From Hahella sp050299855 (lineage in GTDB: Bacteria > Pseudomonadota > Gammaproteobacteria > Pseudomonadales > Oleiphilaceae): a stretch of 64,000 bases of DNA. The stretch lies in the NCBI GenBank assembly GCA_050299855.1, contig JBNKWQ010000018.1:124001-188000 (forward strand). The letters are read 5' to 3'. Positions 8,552 to 17,604 of this stretch are shown in pieces (within the stretch, counting starts at the first letter, position 1; each line of letters begins with the position of its first letter). Below the pieces are notes generated by a model. That model did no database searches. It saw only the letters and a program-made list of their open reading frames with translations, and had not been told where the DNA came from. A program made the translations under genes and the position numbers.

Positions 8552-9487
8552 TCAGGAGTCAGTCAGAATTGCTTTGGGTGAGCGACGCGATTTGAACAAT
8601 CCCAGAGAGATGAGCAGGCCAAACACGACAAAAATAACGCCGGCATATTCCGCGTTGGTGGGTGTTTCGTGGAGGATCCAGTCGCCGAAAACCACTGCCA
8701 GTCCCGGGGCTAAAGCAACAAAGACTGCGGCTTGCGCGGCACCTAATATTGCCACCGATTGGGTGTAGCAGACTAACGCTATTGCTGCAGCCAATATTCC
8801 CTGGAACACTCCTTGTATCAGCAGTTCTTCCACGCTGGCTTGCCATAAATGGATTTCCCCAACGGTTGTTCCGAAAATTCCGTAGGCAGGTAAATAGAAC
8901 ACCATCGAAAGCACTGAAACAATTGCCGCACCCATAACCGGTGATACGTTGAAACGTTTGCTGTTGACGGTGTATGAAGCCCAAAGGAAACCTGAAAATA
9001 CGAATAATAAATCGCCGATCCAAGCTTCTGCCAGATCGCTGGAGGTGGTAGTGACGCTGCGGTAACCAATACTGAGAACTCCAAGGATGATCATGACAAA
9101 ACCAGACCAGCGTTGGAGTGTCGGTCTGTCACCCAGAAGCCATATACTGCCGAGTGTGGAAAACAGGAAAGTACAGCCCGATATGATGACACCGCCATGG
9201 CTTGCCGGTGCGAAGGTCAGGCCGGTGACACTGATCAGGACGTAGGGAGCTCCGGCACCGCAAGTCAGGATCAATGCCTGTTTCCAATTAAGGCCGCCTA
9301 GTCTCGACTTTAAAATCCAAGGGAGGAAAATCAGTCCGGCGACTGCAAAGCGGATGGCGGCAACATCGTAAGCGGTCAGGGTCTGCTGAACGCCCAATCG
9401 GGAAATCACCGGCCAGATTCCCCATATCAACACAGCCAATATGCCCATCGTAATACCCTGGCTGATTAGCAGTTTTTCGCTCATCAT
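8552..9487 (-). CDS. EamA/DMT-family transporter
   Basis: This 311-residue protein has ten predicted membrane helices in two EamA repeats (ITMGILAVLIWGIWPVISRLG near the N-terminus; AWIGDLLFVFSGFLWASYTV opening the second). DMT proteins are inner-membrane exporters of amino acids or other small metabolites. The gene is divergent from an Lrp/AsnC regulator across 160 bp, an arrangement common for Lrp-controlled amino-acid exporters. The substrate is inferred only as amino-acid-like. Confidence 0.88.
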   Translation of the reverse strand: MMSEKLLISQGITMGILAVLIWGIWPVISRLGVQQTLTAYDVAAIRFAVAGLIFLPWILKSRLGGLNWKQALILTCGAGAPYVLISVTGLTFAPASHGGVIISGCTFLFSTLGSIWLLGDRPTLQRWSGFVMIILGVLSIGYRSVTTTSSDLAEAWIGDLLFVFSGFLWASYTVNSKRFNVSPVMGAAIVSVLSMVFYLPAYGIFGTTVGEIHLWQASVEELLIQGVFQGILAAAIALVCYTQSVAILGAAQAAVFVALAPGLAVVFGDWILHETPTNAEYAGVIFVVFGLLISLGLFKSRRSPKAILTDS

Positions 9488-9647
9488 TTGCTACCTGTCA
9501 TAAACGGTTTAGACCTTTTTAGAAGTCTGACTTGGCTGGATTGTGGTGTTATTTTAGGTCCAGTGCTGTGATCTTAAGATGCGTTCATATGGCAATATAT
9601 GCGTAAATAATGCTTATATTTAATTTTGGCGCAGAAAAGAGGCGAAT

Positions 9648-10109
9648 ATGGAGGCTTTGGATTCTTTTGACATTTCCTTGTTGAGGTCGCTGCAGGGCAA
9701 CTGCCAGCAAACGTCCCAACAACTGTCTGAACAGATAGGCCTCTCGGCCACGGCCATACAGCGGCGGATCAAGCGTTTAAGGGAGCAAGGGGTTATTGCC
9801 AGGGAAGTCGCGGTGCTGAATCCTCAACTTCTGGGAAATCGGATGACGGTGATTGTCCAGGTAATTCTGGAGAAAGGGGGCCCGCAAATTGTCGACGCTT
9901 TTAAACGTCGCATGCGCAAGCATCCTGAAGTGCAGCAGTGTTATTACGTCGCTGGAGAGTACGATTTTGTGCTGGTAGTGAATGTGGCCAATATTTCAGA
10001 CTATGACCTTCTGACCCGACGCCTGTTTCCGGATGATCTGAAGATCAGTAAGTTTTATACCGTTATTGCCATCGAAGCGGTAAAGGCTGAGTTGAGCCTG
10101 CCCATTTAA
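9648..10109 (+). CDS. Lrp/AsnC-family transcriptional regulator
   Basis: This 153-residue protein has a winged helix-turn-helix (about 5-65, LSATAIQRRIKRLREQGVI) and an AsnC/RAM ligand-binding domain (about 70-145, with VAGEYDFVLVV). Lrp-type regulators form octamers or hexadecamers that bind amino acids. The divergent EamA transporter is the obvious target. The AT-rich 9560-9640 stretch between them (GCAATATATGCG and neighbours) is the likely operator region. Start ATG 9648 is supported by GAGGCG upstream. Confidence 0.92.
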   Translation: MEALDSFDISLLRSLQGNCQQTSQQLSEQIGLSATAIQRRIKRLREQGVIAREVAVLNPQLLGNRMTVIVQVILEKGGPQIVDAFKRRMRKHPEVQQCYYVAGEYDFVLVVNVANISDYDLLTRRLFPDDLKISKFYTVIAIEAVKAELSLPI

Positions 10110-10279
10110 CGGGCAGGCCAGCCAACTTTGTCAGCTCATGCCGTTTTTTTTTGCAAAAGAGATGCTTTGCGTGTCCGCTGCAGGTCAAGGAAGGAGTCGG
10201 CAGCTACAGTGCAATACCGATCTCCAGAGTGGCAGTATAGCCATCACTGACGCTGCCGCTGATGTTAGCCTCCTGGTGC

Positions 10280-10336
10280 GCGCACAAAAAAGGTGCTTCC
10301 ATGGTGTTTGGCGAAATAAGTGCACCATATCGGTGC
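10280..10336 (+). promoter_or_regulatory. Two NtrC-like enhancer sites
   Basis: TGCACCATATCGGTGC (10321-10336) closely matches the NtrC consensus TGCACC-N5-GGTGCA, with a 4-bp centre. GCGCACAAAAAAGGTGCT (10280-10297) is a second, weaker dyad about 40 bp away. They lie about 100-155 bp upstream of a -24/-12 promoter and ahead of a glutamine synthetase gene, exactly where NtrC enhancers are expected. The 10110-10676 gap otherwise holds no convincing gene. Confidence 0.75.
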
Positions 10337-10433
10337 TTTTGTGGGCTCCTGCTTTTTCCTGAATTCATTCAAAGCCCTTTGTATTAGGGCTCTACAGCCA
10401 GTTATAGCGGCTTTCTAACAAGGCTGTCCAAAA

Positions 10434-10449
10434 TGGTTCATTTTTTGCT
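10434..10449 (+). promoter_or_regulatory. Sigma-54 promoter of the glutamine synthetase gene
   Basis: TGGTTCATTTTTTGCT has GG (10435-10436) and GC (10447-10448) separated by 10 bp and a T-rich spacer, matching -24/-12 spacing; the -24 box lacks the usual CAC after TGG. Start of transcription would be near 10460, leaving a leader of about 215 nt before the ATG at 10677, unusually long. The leader shows no riboswitch that I recognise. Confidence 0.65.
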
Positions 10450-10676
10450 AATCAGTTTTCATTGTTCTTTGAACTGACTTTTTTAATCAGCAACCAACAG
10501 TTTCAGACTCCCTGTAATGGGGGTTCGTTACGCTATTTGATACGGCTAAAGCTGCTCCCTCCAAGTCGATGCTAGCTCTCCCAAGACCAGCTCTTCGCAC
10601 TCCAAAGGACTGACTTTTCCAGGTCACCTAACGCTAGCGATTGAAATAATCTATGACCCAACCTGAGGAATAAACG

Positions 10677-12851
10677 ATGAGTGGAAATGAAGCACGTGTT
10701 AAAGCCGTTAGTAGTATTGTTGGCCGCAAGCCGATGCCGGTCACGATGCCCAAGCCTTTGAATCAAATCTGGGCGACTGACGTTTTCAATCTGGCCAAAA
10801 TGGAAGAGTGTCTGTCGAAGAGCGCTTTCAAGGCAATGAAGAAAACCGTTCGTACAGGTGCTGCACTGGATCCCGGTACGGCAGATATTGTCGCTGCTGC
10901 AATGAAAGACTGGGCGCTCGGCAAAGGGGTTAAGTTTTTCTCGCATATTTTCTATCCGATGACCAATGCCACCGCTGAGAAGCATGATGGTTTCATCGTG
11001 ACCAATTCTGACGGCGGGGCCATTACCGAATTTACCGGTAGCCTGCTGATCAAGGGTGAACCGGATGGGTCCTCTTTCCCTAACGGCAGCTTGCGTATGA
11101 CGAATGCAGCCCGTGGCTATACAGCCTGGGACCCGACCAGTCCAGCCTACATTATGCACACTGATAATGGTGCAACCTTGATGATCCCGAGTGTCTTCAT
11201 GTCCTGGACCGGGGAAGCTCTGGATAAGAAAATACCGCTGTTGCGTTCCAATACCGCTTTGAATAAAGCGGCGCAGCGGGTGTTGAGTCTGATGGGAGAA
11301 ACGGACATTGCCACAGTCGGTTCGAGCTGTGGTGCGGAGCAGGAATATTTTTTGGTCGATGCTCAACTGGCCGGCGCACGACCTGACTTGTTGCTTGCCG
11401 GTCGTACTCTGTTTGGTGCGCCACCCGCGAAAGGCCAGGAATTCGATGATCACTATTTTGGTGCAATTCCAGAACGTGTGCAGGTTTTCATGCAGGACCT
11501 GGAAGACAAACTCTATCGCCTGGGCATTCCTGCTAAAACCCACCACAACGAAGTAGCGCCTGGACAGTTTGAAGTCGCGCCTTATTTTGAAGGTGCCAAT
11601 GTCGCTTCCGACCACCAGCAAATGTTGATGACCTTGCTGAAAATAACGGCGAAAAAACATGGTTTCATGTGCCTGTTGCATGAAAAACCTTTCGCTGGTG
11701 TGAACGGTTCCGGCAAACACGTGAACTGGTCCGTGGGCAATTCGACCCAGGGCAACCTGCTGGATCCTGGCAGTACCCCTCATGAGAACCTGAACTTCCT
11801 GTTGTTCTGTGGGGCTGTGATTCGCGGGGTTCATACCTATGGTCCGTTGCTGCGCGCGGTTATTGCGTCCGCAGCGAACGATCATCGTTTAGGTGCCAAT
11901 GAAGCGCCTCCGGCAATTTTGTCAGTTTATCTGGGTGATCAGCTGGAAAAATTGTTTATGGATATTAAGGGCGGGTCAATTGGCGAGCTGTTGAACGGTG
12001 GCGAGATGGATATCGGTCTGGCCCAGATTCTCAAATTCGAGCGTGATCCTGGTGACCGTAACCGCACTTCACCGTTTGCCTTCACCGGTAACCGGTTTGA
12101 ATTTCGTGCCGTTGGTTCCTCGCAGGCGGTGTCTGGTCCACTGATTGCCATGAATACCATGTTGGCAGACTCGCTTAACTGGGTTGCTGATAAGCTGGAA
12201 CCCGCGTTGACTTCGGCAGGAAGCCAGACAGAAGCTGTGATTCTGGTTCTGAAAGAGCTGATGAGCCTACATGGCGATGTGGTATTCGGCGGTGACGGCT
12301 ATTCCAGTGAATGGCACAACAGGGCGGTTGAAGAACGCGGCCTGAAAAATATTCCGACCACCGCTGATGCTTTGCCGGTGTTGCTGGACGGGTCTATTCA
12401 GAGCCTGTTCGAAGCCACGGGTGTGCTGACGCCGAAGGAATTGATGAGCCGCTATGAGGTTTATGCCGAACAGTATGTGTTGTCCATCGAAGTTGAAGCC
12501 AAGTTGGTGGTGAACATGGCTACCACGCTGATCTATCCGGCCGCAATCAAATATCTGTCACTGCTGACCAAGACACTGAGTGGGGCGGCGGCATTGTCCG
12601 TCAGCCTTGATACAAGTGTTCTGAAGTCTGTGGCGAGCGAAATTGATGGTATGATGGCCGCAGTTGGAAAGCTGGAAACCGCGATGAGTAAGCATGACTT
12701 TGCTTCCACTGAAGAGCATATGAAGTATTGCGCCTCTGAGATTCGCAACCTGATGCTGGACGTGCGTACCCACGCTGACGCTCTGGAATTAGTTGTTGCC
12801 GATGACCTTTGGCCGCTACCCAAGTACCAGGAACTGCTTTTCATGCGCTAA
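10677..12851 (+). CDS. glnN: Type III glutamine synthetase
   Basis: This 724-residue protein has the length and organisation of GSIII rather than the roughly 470-residue GlnA. It shows SSCGAEQEYFLVD, KTHHNEVAPGQFEVAP, GSGKHVNWS and FEFRAVGSSQAVSGP, all GSIII core motifs. It would make glutamine from glutamate, ammonia and ATP in the cytoplasm as a dodecamer of double hexamers. Upstream NtrC-like sites and a sigma-54 promoter indicate induction under nitrogen limitation. GSIII is best known from Bacteroidetes and cyanobacteria and is patchy in proteobacteria, often as a second enzyme beside GlnA. The RBS GAGGAA lies 7 nt before the ATG. An imperfect inverted repeat around 12871-12918 follows the gene without a T-run. 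Confidence 0.95.
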   Translation: MSGNEARVKAVSSIVGRKPMPVTMPKPLNQIWATDVFNLAKMEECLSKSAFKAMKKTVRTGAALDPGTADIVAAAMKDWALGKGVKFFSHIFYPMTNATAEKHDGFIVTNSDGGAITEFTGSLLIKGEPDGSSFPNGSLRMTNAARGYTAWDPTSPAYIMHTDNGATLMIPSVFMSWTGEALDKKIPLLRSNTALNKAAQRVLSLMGETDIATVGSSCGAEQEYFLVDAQLAGARPDLLLAGRTLFGAPPAKGQEFDDHYFGAIPERVQVFMQDLEDKLYRLGIPAKTHHNEVAPGQFEVAPYFEGANVASDHQQMLMTLLKITAKKHGFMCLLHEKPFAGVNGSGKHVNWSVGNSTQGNLLDPGSTPHENLNFLLFCGAVIRGVHTYGPLLRAVIASAANDHRLGANEAPPAILSVYLGDQLEKLFMDIKGGSIGELLNGGEMDIGLAQILKFERDPGDRNRTSPFAFTGNRFEFRAVGSSQAVSGPLIAMNTMLADSLNWVADKLEPALTSAGSQTEAVILVLKELMSLHGDVVFGGDGYSSEWHNRAVEERGLKNIPTTADALPVLLDGSIQSLFEATGVLTPKELMSRYEVYAEQYVLSIEVEAKLVVNMATTLIYPAAIKYLSLLTKTLSGAAALSVSLDTSVLKSVASEIDGMMAAVGKLETAMSKHDFASTEEHMKYCASEIRNLMLDVRTHADALELVVADDLWPLPKYQELLFMR

Positions 12852-12999
12852 GCGCAACAAGCTTATAGTTCACAGACAGATCCGTACCTTTCAGGAGCAA
12901 GGTCTGTCTGGTCCTGTGATGCTGGGCAGTGAGTTGCGGAATTCACCGTAATCGCTGCCCATCTTTTGATTTCTCCTTCAACTCTTTCCTTCAAATCTC

Positions 13000-13215
13000 T
13001 CAAGTGTTGCCTAGTCGATCGGGCGGTGCGTTTTCATCACATTTTTTACAGTTCAATAAATGCCCCAGCATACTTTCGCGACCCTGGCTGGTGCTCACCC
13101 ACGGGCGGTTAATCCAGGGCGGATTATGACGCACATGCTGATTGTGTCCGCACTGTAATTCTGCCACCCAGTGGTGTTCTTGATCCTGATGAAAGCCGGT
13201 GATCGGTTGTTGCAT
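13000..13215 (-). CDS. DUF3565 protein
   Basis: This 71-residue protein starts MQQPITGFHQDQEHHWVAEL and contains CGHNQHVRHNPPW and NCKKC, the conserved pattern of DUF3565. The two-plus-two Cys/His arrangement suggests a metal-binding fold, though the function is unknown. It follows the SGNH hydrolase gene on the same strand after 21 nt and probably shares its transcript. The RBS is weak. A tail of about ten residues follows the conserved region. Confidence 0.85.
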   Translation of the reverse strand: MQQPITGFHQDQEHHWVAELQCGHNQHVRHNPPWINRPWVSTSQGRESMLGHLLNCKKCDENAPPDRLGNT

Positions 13216-13236
13216 ATTCGGGCATGTACGTCAGGC

Positions 13237-13971
13237 TCAGGATATTGAACGACTGGTGAGCCTGACTTCGCTAACGAGTTGCCTGATAGTATTCGCGGCA
13301 TGTTGCCCCCAAATTTTGTAAGCCGCCGGGCCGGGATGAAATCCATCCGTCGCCATATACGCCGGTTCCAGGGGAAAGGGGATTGCAAGGAATTGACTTG
13401 CAGATTGTTGGCTCGTCATCTGCGCCATCCAGGTATTCAATTGTTTGGCTCGCTGGCCGAGATACCATCTCAGCGGCTGGGGGAGGGCGGGGAATTCATG
13501 CATCGGAGGCACACTGGTGAATAACAGGTACCTGGACTGGAAGCGGGTCCGCAGTTGATCCGCCAGCCTGTGGAGCCCGGCTATCCAACGTCTCTGACTG
13601 GTGCCGCCAGTCACATCGTTGACACCAATAGATATCAGGACTGCATCAAATTGCCCGTCAGGTATTTCCTGCAAAGCGTCATTGACATCCTGCAGGGTGC
13701 GGCCGGTTTGAGCAGTCAGGGTCCAGCAAACCTGATGGGATGTCGCTAGCGCAGCAACGAGTTGACCGGCCAGTGCTTCTCGCTGGGTGTCAGCTCCAAC
13801 ACCCGCTGCGGCCGAGTCGCCGATAATCAGCAGGCGAATTTCCGGGCCTGAACCAGCTATTCCGGTGCGCTCACCAGCGGGTTCCGGCAGCCTTGGCGTG
13901 ACCCGACGTACAAAGAGCCCTTGAGGGATAAGAATGGGTGCCAGAGCCAGAGTCGTTATAATGTGCTTCAC
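13237..13971 (-). CDS. SGNH/GDSL-family hydrolase
   Basis: This 244-residue protein has the SGNH catalytic blocks: IIGDSAAAG with nucleophile Ser53, the block III motif GVND (116-119), and the catalytic pair Asp209/His212 in TDGFHP. It carries an N-terminal hydrophobic signal or anchor (ITTLALAPILIPQGLFV), so it acts in the envelope, probably as an esterase or lipase on lipids or acylated polymers. The substrate is not deducible. It is cotranscribed with the DUF3565 gene. Confidence 0.88.
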   Translation of the reverse strand: MKHIITTLALAPILIPQGLFVRRVTPRLPEPAGERTGIAGSGPEIRLLIIGDSAAAGVGADTQREALAGQLVAALATSHQVCWTLTAQTGRTLQDVNDALQEIPDGQFDAVLISIGVNDVTGGTSQRRWIAGLHRLADQLRTRFQSRYLLFTSVPPMHEFPALPQPLRWYLGQRAKQLNTWMAQMTSQQSASQFLAIPFPLEPAYMATDGFHPGPAAYKIWGQHAANTIRQLVSEVRLTSRSIS

Positions 13972-14246
13972 AAATATCTCGTGGTTTTATTGAACCGGAT
14001 GCGATTATAGCCCTAAAGAGAGGTGGAGCAGCCACTCTAAATTTACATGTAATCCGGGATGGCTCTTATATTGACGCCGGATGATGAATTCTGAGCATCC
14101 GTTCCATAGTAATCCCTATTTATTCTTCGTAAACTCCTAGCTTATCCAGCGTGGTCCGGCGAATCAGCAGGTCATCCGCCCCCAAAACAATAAAACGGAT
14201 ACATGTGGCTCTGTCACAGAGCATGTGCACAAAATCAGGTAAACCA

Positions 14247-14975
14247 ATGCAAGCAACTGTTGTTCATTTTACACTTCGAAAATGTGTTCAAAGTCAGGTC
14301 ATCAAAATCAGATTGTTTTTGTTTGCCGTTGGATTGGTTGGTCTGGCTGCATGTCAGACCGTATCAAAGGAAGTTCAGCTTTCTGCAGGTCAGGTGGATG
14401 AGCCCACGCCATTGATGTCTGCAATTCTGGATCAGGATTTGGATCGTTTGCAGTCTTTGATCAAATCCGGCAGTAGAGTAAATGTGGTCTCTCCTATTGG
14501 TTCACCCCTGGACGTTGCCGCGCACCAGAAAAATGTACCGGCTTTGATGGCGCTGTTAAAAGCTGGCGCCAACCCTAATATCGGGCTCCGTGATGGTCGG
14601 ATTTCTCCACTACATACCATGGCCCAGGTTGGTGAAACCAACGCGGTCAAAGCACTAGCCGTCGCGGGAGCTGAGTTGGACTACCCTCTGGTTTCCGGCG
14701 CAACGGCTTTAGCTCTGGCCATCCAGCATGGACATTTGTCCACTGCCAAGGCACTTATTAAGGCAGGTGCGGATGTCAATGCACAGGTTAATGACAAGTC
14801 TTTATTGATGGTGGTGGTGGAGCAGAACTCTCTGCTTATGGCTCAAATGCTGGTGGATTCGGGAGTTGATGTGAACTTTCGTAATGACCGTGGAGAGTCG
14901 GCACTGACCCTGGCGCAGGAGAAAGGATTTGTCGATCTGCAAATGCTTTTGCTACAGTCAGGTGCTCGTTCGTGA
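14247..14975 (+). CDS. Ankyrin-repeat lipoprotein
   Basis: This 242-residue protein has a basic N-region, a hydrophobic core and lipobox GLAAC (Cys36), followed by about five ankyrin repeats with units such as PLDVAAHQKNVPALMALLKAGA and ALALAIQHGHLSTAKAL. It is probably anchored to a membrane and binds protein partners. I chose ATG 14247 (AGGT upstream) because a longer in-frame start at 14151 adds 32 unstructured residues before the signal peptide; the true start is uncertain. The 275-bp gap before it contains no obvious feature. The partner is unknown. Confidence 0.8.
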   Translation: MQATVVHFTLRKCVQSQVIKIRLFLFAVGLVGLAACQTVSKEVQLSAGQVDEPTPLMSAILDQDLDRLQSLIKSGSRVNVVSPIGSPLDVAAHQKNVPALMALLKAGANPNIGLRDGRISPLHTMAQVGETNAVKALAVAGAELDYPLVSGATALALAIQHGHLSTAKALIKAGADVNAQVNDKSLLMVVVEQNSLLMAQMLVDSGVDVNFRNDRGESALTLAQEKGFVDLQMLLLQSGARS

Positions 14976-15026
14976 GCCTGATTTTTGGTGTCTCCGGCTA
15001 ATCAAAATTTTCCTTGGACTATCCGG

Positions 15027-15872
15027 ATGCATATCCCCGTTTATTTTGTTCGTGCTTTTACCGACTCCGTATTCGGGGGTAACCCCGCTGCGGTATGCCC
15101 CCTTGAAACCTGGCTGCCTGATTCACTGATGCAGGCCATTGCCGCCGAAAATGCTGTCGCGGAAACGGCCTTTGTCGTCCCTGTTGCGGACGCTGAAAAT
15201 CCAGGTCACTTACATATCCGCTGGTTTACACCGGAGATCGAAATGGATCTGTGCGGACATGCGACATTGTCGGCAGCCCATGTGCTGCATCGTATGAATG
15301 ATAGGCTGTCAGGCAGCCTTTTGTTTGAATCAAGCAGCGGCCCGTTGGGTGTTGACCTCTCTGGAGCAAAGGATGGTGACCGCTATACATTGAACTTCCC
15401 TTCGCGACCGCCGGGACCTTGCAGGGATTTTCCTGAGCAGATACTGACGGCTTTTAATCTTCAGCCTGATTTGGTGTTGCAGTCCCGGGACCTGGTACTG
15501 GTCTATCCTGACGAAGCCAGTGTGCGGGCTTTACAGCCCAACGAGCTTTTTTTACAGCAGTTCAATCTTGATACTGGTGGTATTGTCGCAACGGCTCCCG
15601 GGGATCAGGCGGATTTTGTTTCGCGATATTTCACTCCGGGTGCCAGCATATTCGAAGACCCGGTGACCGGGTCAGCCCATTCGACCCTGGTGCCTTATTG
15701 GGCTGGACTGTTCGGCAAGTCCCGGCTGAATGCCCGGCAGATATCCACCCGAGAAGGTGTGTTGGAGTGTCAGTTGGTGAAGACGGAGGAGGGTAGTCGG
15801 GTGCTGTTGACCGGCCAGGTGAAGGACTATCTGCAAGGTGTGATCAGTATTGACGGTCAGCCGACTATATAG
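15027..15872 (+). CDS. PhzF-family isomerase
   Basis: This 281-residue protein has the family start MHIPVYFVRAFTDSVFGGNP, the GNPAAVCPL motif, catalytic-type Glu in AENAVAETAF, and the second-half signature ARYFTPG-like SRYFTPGASIFEDPVTGSAH. PhzF proteins have a diaminopimelate-epimerase-like fold; outside phenazine clusters their substrates are mostly unknown, and no phenazine genes are present here. ATG 15027 fits family starts better than the upstream GTG at 14985. The 3' end overlaps the convergent thioesterase gene by 16 bp. Confidence 0.9.
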   Translation: MHIPVYFVRAFTDSVFGGNPAAVCPLETWLPDSLMQAIAAENAVAETAFVVPVADAENPGHLHIRWFTPEIEMDLCGHATLSAAHVLHRMNDRLSGSLLFESSSGPLGVDLSGAKDGDRYTLNFPSRPPGPCRDFPEQILTAFNLQPDLVLQSRDLVLVYPDEASVRALQPNELFLQQFNLDTGGIVATAPGDQADFVSRYFTPGASIFEDPVTGSAHSTLVPYWAGLFGKSRLNARQISTREGVLECQLVKTEEGSRVLLTGQVKDYLQGVISIDGQPTI

Positions 15873-16312
15873 GTGGCAGTGCCGACAGCGATGTCCTGGC
15901 CACGATCATTAGACAAATGCATACGGGTCACGGCTATCTTCTGTCCGTGCCGAATCACCTCTGCAGTAGCCGTAAATACTTCACCGCGTCCGCCGCGCAG
16001 GTAATCCACACGCATGTCGATGGTGCCGATTTTTCTCAGCTTGCGCTGGATTTCCTTGGGGTCGACTTCCGTGATGCGGTCGATAGTGTGAATCAGCGCT
16101 ACCAGGCCGCCGGCTACATCCAGCATGGTTGCGGTAACACCACCGTGCAGTATTTTCTGCAGCGTATTGCCAATAAGTTCCGGTTTCATGTGACACTGCA
16201 GGGTCACTGACTGGTTGGTCACTTCCGTGACTTGGATTCCGACCAGTTTATTGAAGGGAATGTGTTCGTTGAAGTATTGGGTGATGGTGGTGATGAGTTC
16301 GTCTTTGGTCAT
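15857..16312 (-). CDS. Hotdog-fold thioesterase (PaaI/YigI type)
   Basis: This 151-residue protein has a hotdog thioesterase core with LHGGVTATMLDVAGGLVA (helix carrying the catalytic Asp) and later MRVDYLRGGRGE. It likely hydrolyses acyl-CoA thioesters. ATG 16312 gives MTKDELITTI with AGGACAG upstream; a TTG at 16336 is an alternative. It is convergent with and overlaps the PhzF gene, so the pair may interfere with each other transcriptionally. The substrate is not known. Confidence 0.85.
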   Translation of the reverse strand: MTKDELITTITQYFNEHIPFNKLVGIQVTEVTNQSVTLQCHMKPELIGNTLQKILHGGVTATMLDVAGGLVALIHTIDRITEVDPKEIQRKLRKIGTIDMRVDYLRGGRGEVFTATAEVIRHGQKIAVTRMHLSNDRGQDIAVGTATYIVG

Positions 16313-16432
16313 GGGGCGCAACTGTCCTGAATGCAAGCGCCTAGGTTAACTGTTGATCAACAAATTGGAAATGCGCTAAAGGTCATATGAGGATGATGAC
16401 TGCAGGTGGTTTTCCTGGTGGCCGGCGGCGCC

Positions 16433-17293
16433 CTAGAAAGGCCACCACCATTTTTTCTCTTCTTTTTCAGAGGATGCCAGTGAAGCAATGTAGGCGTCTT
16501 CACGTTTATTCAGCTTACGCAAATCCCGATCCGCCTTCACTGCCTTGGTGGGTCCGCCACCGAAGGGCCAATACCATTTCGGGCTGCGCCAGTAGCCTGC
16601 TTCCTTGAGTTGCGCCAGTTCGATCTCTTTGCGCTCTTCCAATTCTTCCCGTTCTTTCTTGAAGTTATCCAGGCGGTTGATTTCAGCAATGGAGACTGCT
16701 GAACTGTTCTTTGCAAACGGTGCCTGGCTTTCGATAAAGCGTGTAGTAATGATTTCCTCGTAGGCAACGTCAGACGTCACCAACTGCATATCTCCCTGAG
16801 CCAGCGCATCGTCTTCGTCCAGGTTCGGATTGGGCTCACTGGGTTTATCTATTTCTGAATAGCGGAAGTAGTAAATCTTGCCGGCTTCCACCTCAAAATC
16901 GGCGTCGACTATTTTGCTGAGGTTAAAATTGCCGATGCCCTCAAAGCCGAGCAACAGTCCAATGGGGCGGCGCATGGTGATATGTCGGATGCCAGGTGCC
17001 ATTTCCAGCCAGGAATAGCCGTTGGCGCGAATGCTGAAATAGCGGTGGTCATCGATGAACACTGATGGCGCGTCAATTTCTTCAGCACCCCAGTCACTGT
17101 CGGGACGGTAAAAATACACCAGGGCATTGTTTTTCTGGTCCCAGTCGATATCCGGGATGTGGACAAAGTTGTCGCCTTTCACCGGCGCAATGAAGGCGCC
17201 GCCATGTTTTTCGAAGGCCATATAGACAGGGCAGCCAGACAATACGCTGACAATCGCCAGAAGCGATGCGAATTGTAGCGTTTTCTTCAACAT
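16433..17293 (-). CDS. DUF2846-type lipoprotein
   Basis: This 286-residue protein starts MLKKTLQFASLLAIVSV with lipobox VLSGC (Cys21). The middle (about 50-165) resembles DUF2846: ALVYFYRPDSDWG, PSVFIDDH and YFRYSEI. A charged coiled-coil segment (FKKEREELEERKEIELAQLK) leads to a C-terminal part with two WPF motifs, KWYWPFGGG and the terminal KKWWWPF. ATG 17293 has GAGG 8 nt upstream; a frame reaching back to 17437 adds an implausible leader. It is probably an inner- or outer-membrane lipoprotein of unknown role. Confidence 0.8.
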   Translation of the reverse strand: MLKKTLQFASLLAIVSVLSGCPVYMAFEKHGGAFIAPVKGDNFVHIPDIDWDQKNNALVYFYRPDSDWGAEEIDAPSVFIDDHRYFSIRANGYSWLEMAPGIRHITMRRPIGLLLGFEGIGNFNLSKIVDADFEVEAGKIYYFRYSEIDKPSEPNPNLDEDDALAQGDMQLVTSDVAYEEIITTRFIESQAPFAKNSSAVSIAEINRLDNFKKEREELEERKEIELAQLKEAGYWRSPKWYWPFGGGPTKAVKADRDLRKLNKREDAYIASLASSEKEEKKWWWPF

Positions 17294-17604
17294 AACGAGC
17301 CTCGGTGCTGTGTTCTGGGGGCATTCACGGGTGGTGTCCGAGTTATGCTGCTTTGCTGTCGCCCGGGGGGGGTGCCCATATTTCCTGAATTTCAGTGGGA
17401 ATGCTAGCAAAGGGACGGCGGAAAAACTGAGATGCACCTCAAGAGATCGGATACAAAAAGTTACTATTTGATGAAAATTTACACAGTTCTTATTTGGCTG
17501 CGGCAGATTGATTTATCGCCGGACTATGCAGCAGGTGTGCCCGTCTCCCTGGTAGTCGAGAACGAGCGACAGGCCCTTGCTTCGGTAACGACTGCTGGCC
17601 CTGG
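17294..17604. other. Intergenic 311 bp, no gene recognised
   Basis: This lies between the DUF2846 lipoprotein gene and the end of the valine operon, both on the minus strand. I saw no coding signature and no strong terminator. It must contain the promoter of the lipoprotein gene and the end of the mmsB transcript. Confidence 0.5.

Noticed and set aside
10138..10362. 74-codon frame in the glnN upstream region
   Set aside because: No RBS, no family features, and it overlaps the NtrC-like sites.
10572..11885. 437-codon open frame antisense to the glutamine synthetase gene
   Set aside because: It is the mirror of a strongly conserved gene; its translation has no family features and no RBS, and composition explains its length.
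12871..12918. Inverted repeat after glnN as a terminator
   Set aside because: The stem is imperfect (CAGACAG/CTGTCTG over a long loop) and has no T-run; mentioned with the gene but not called.
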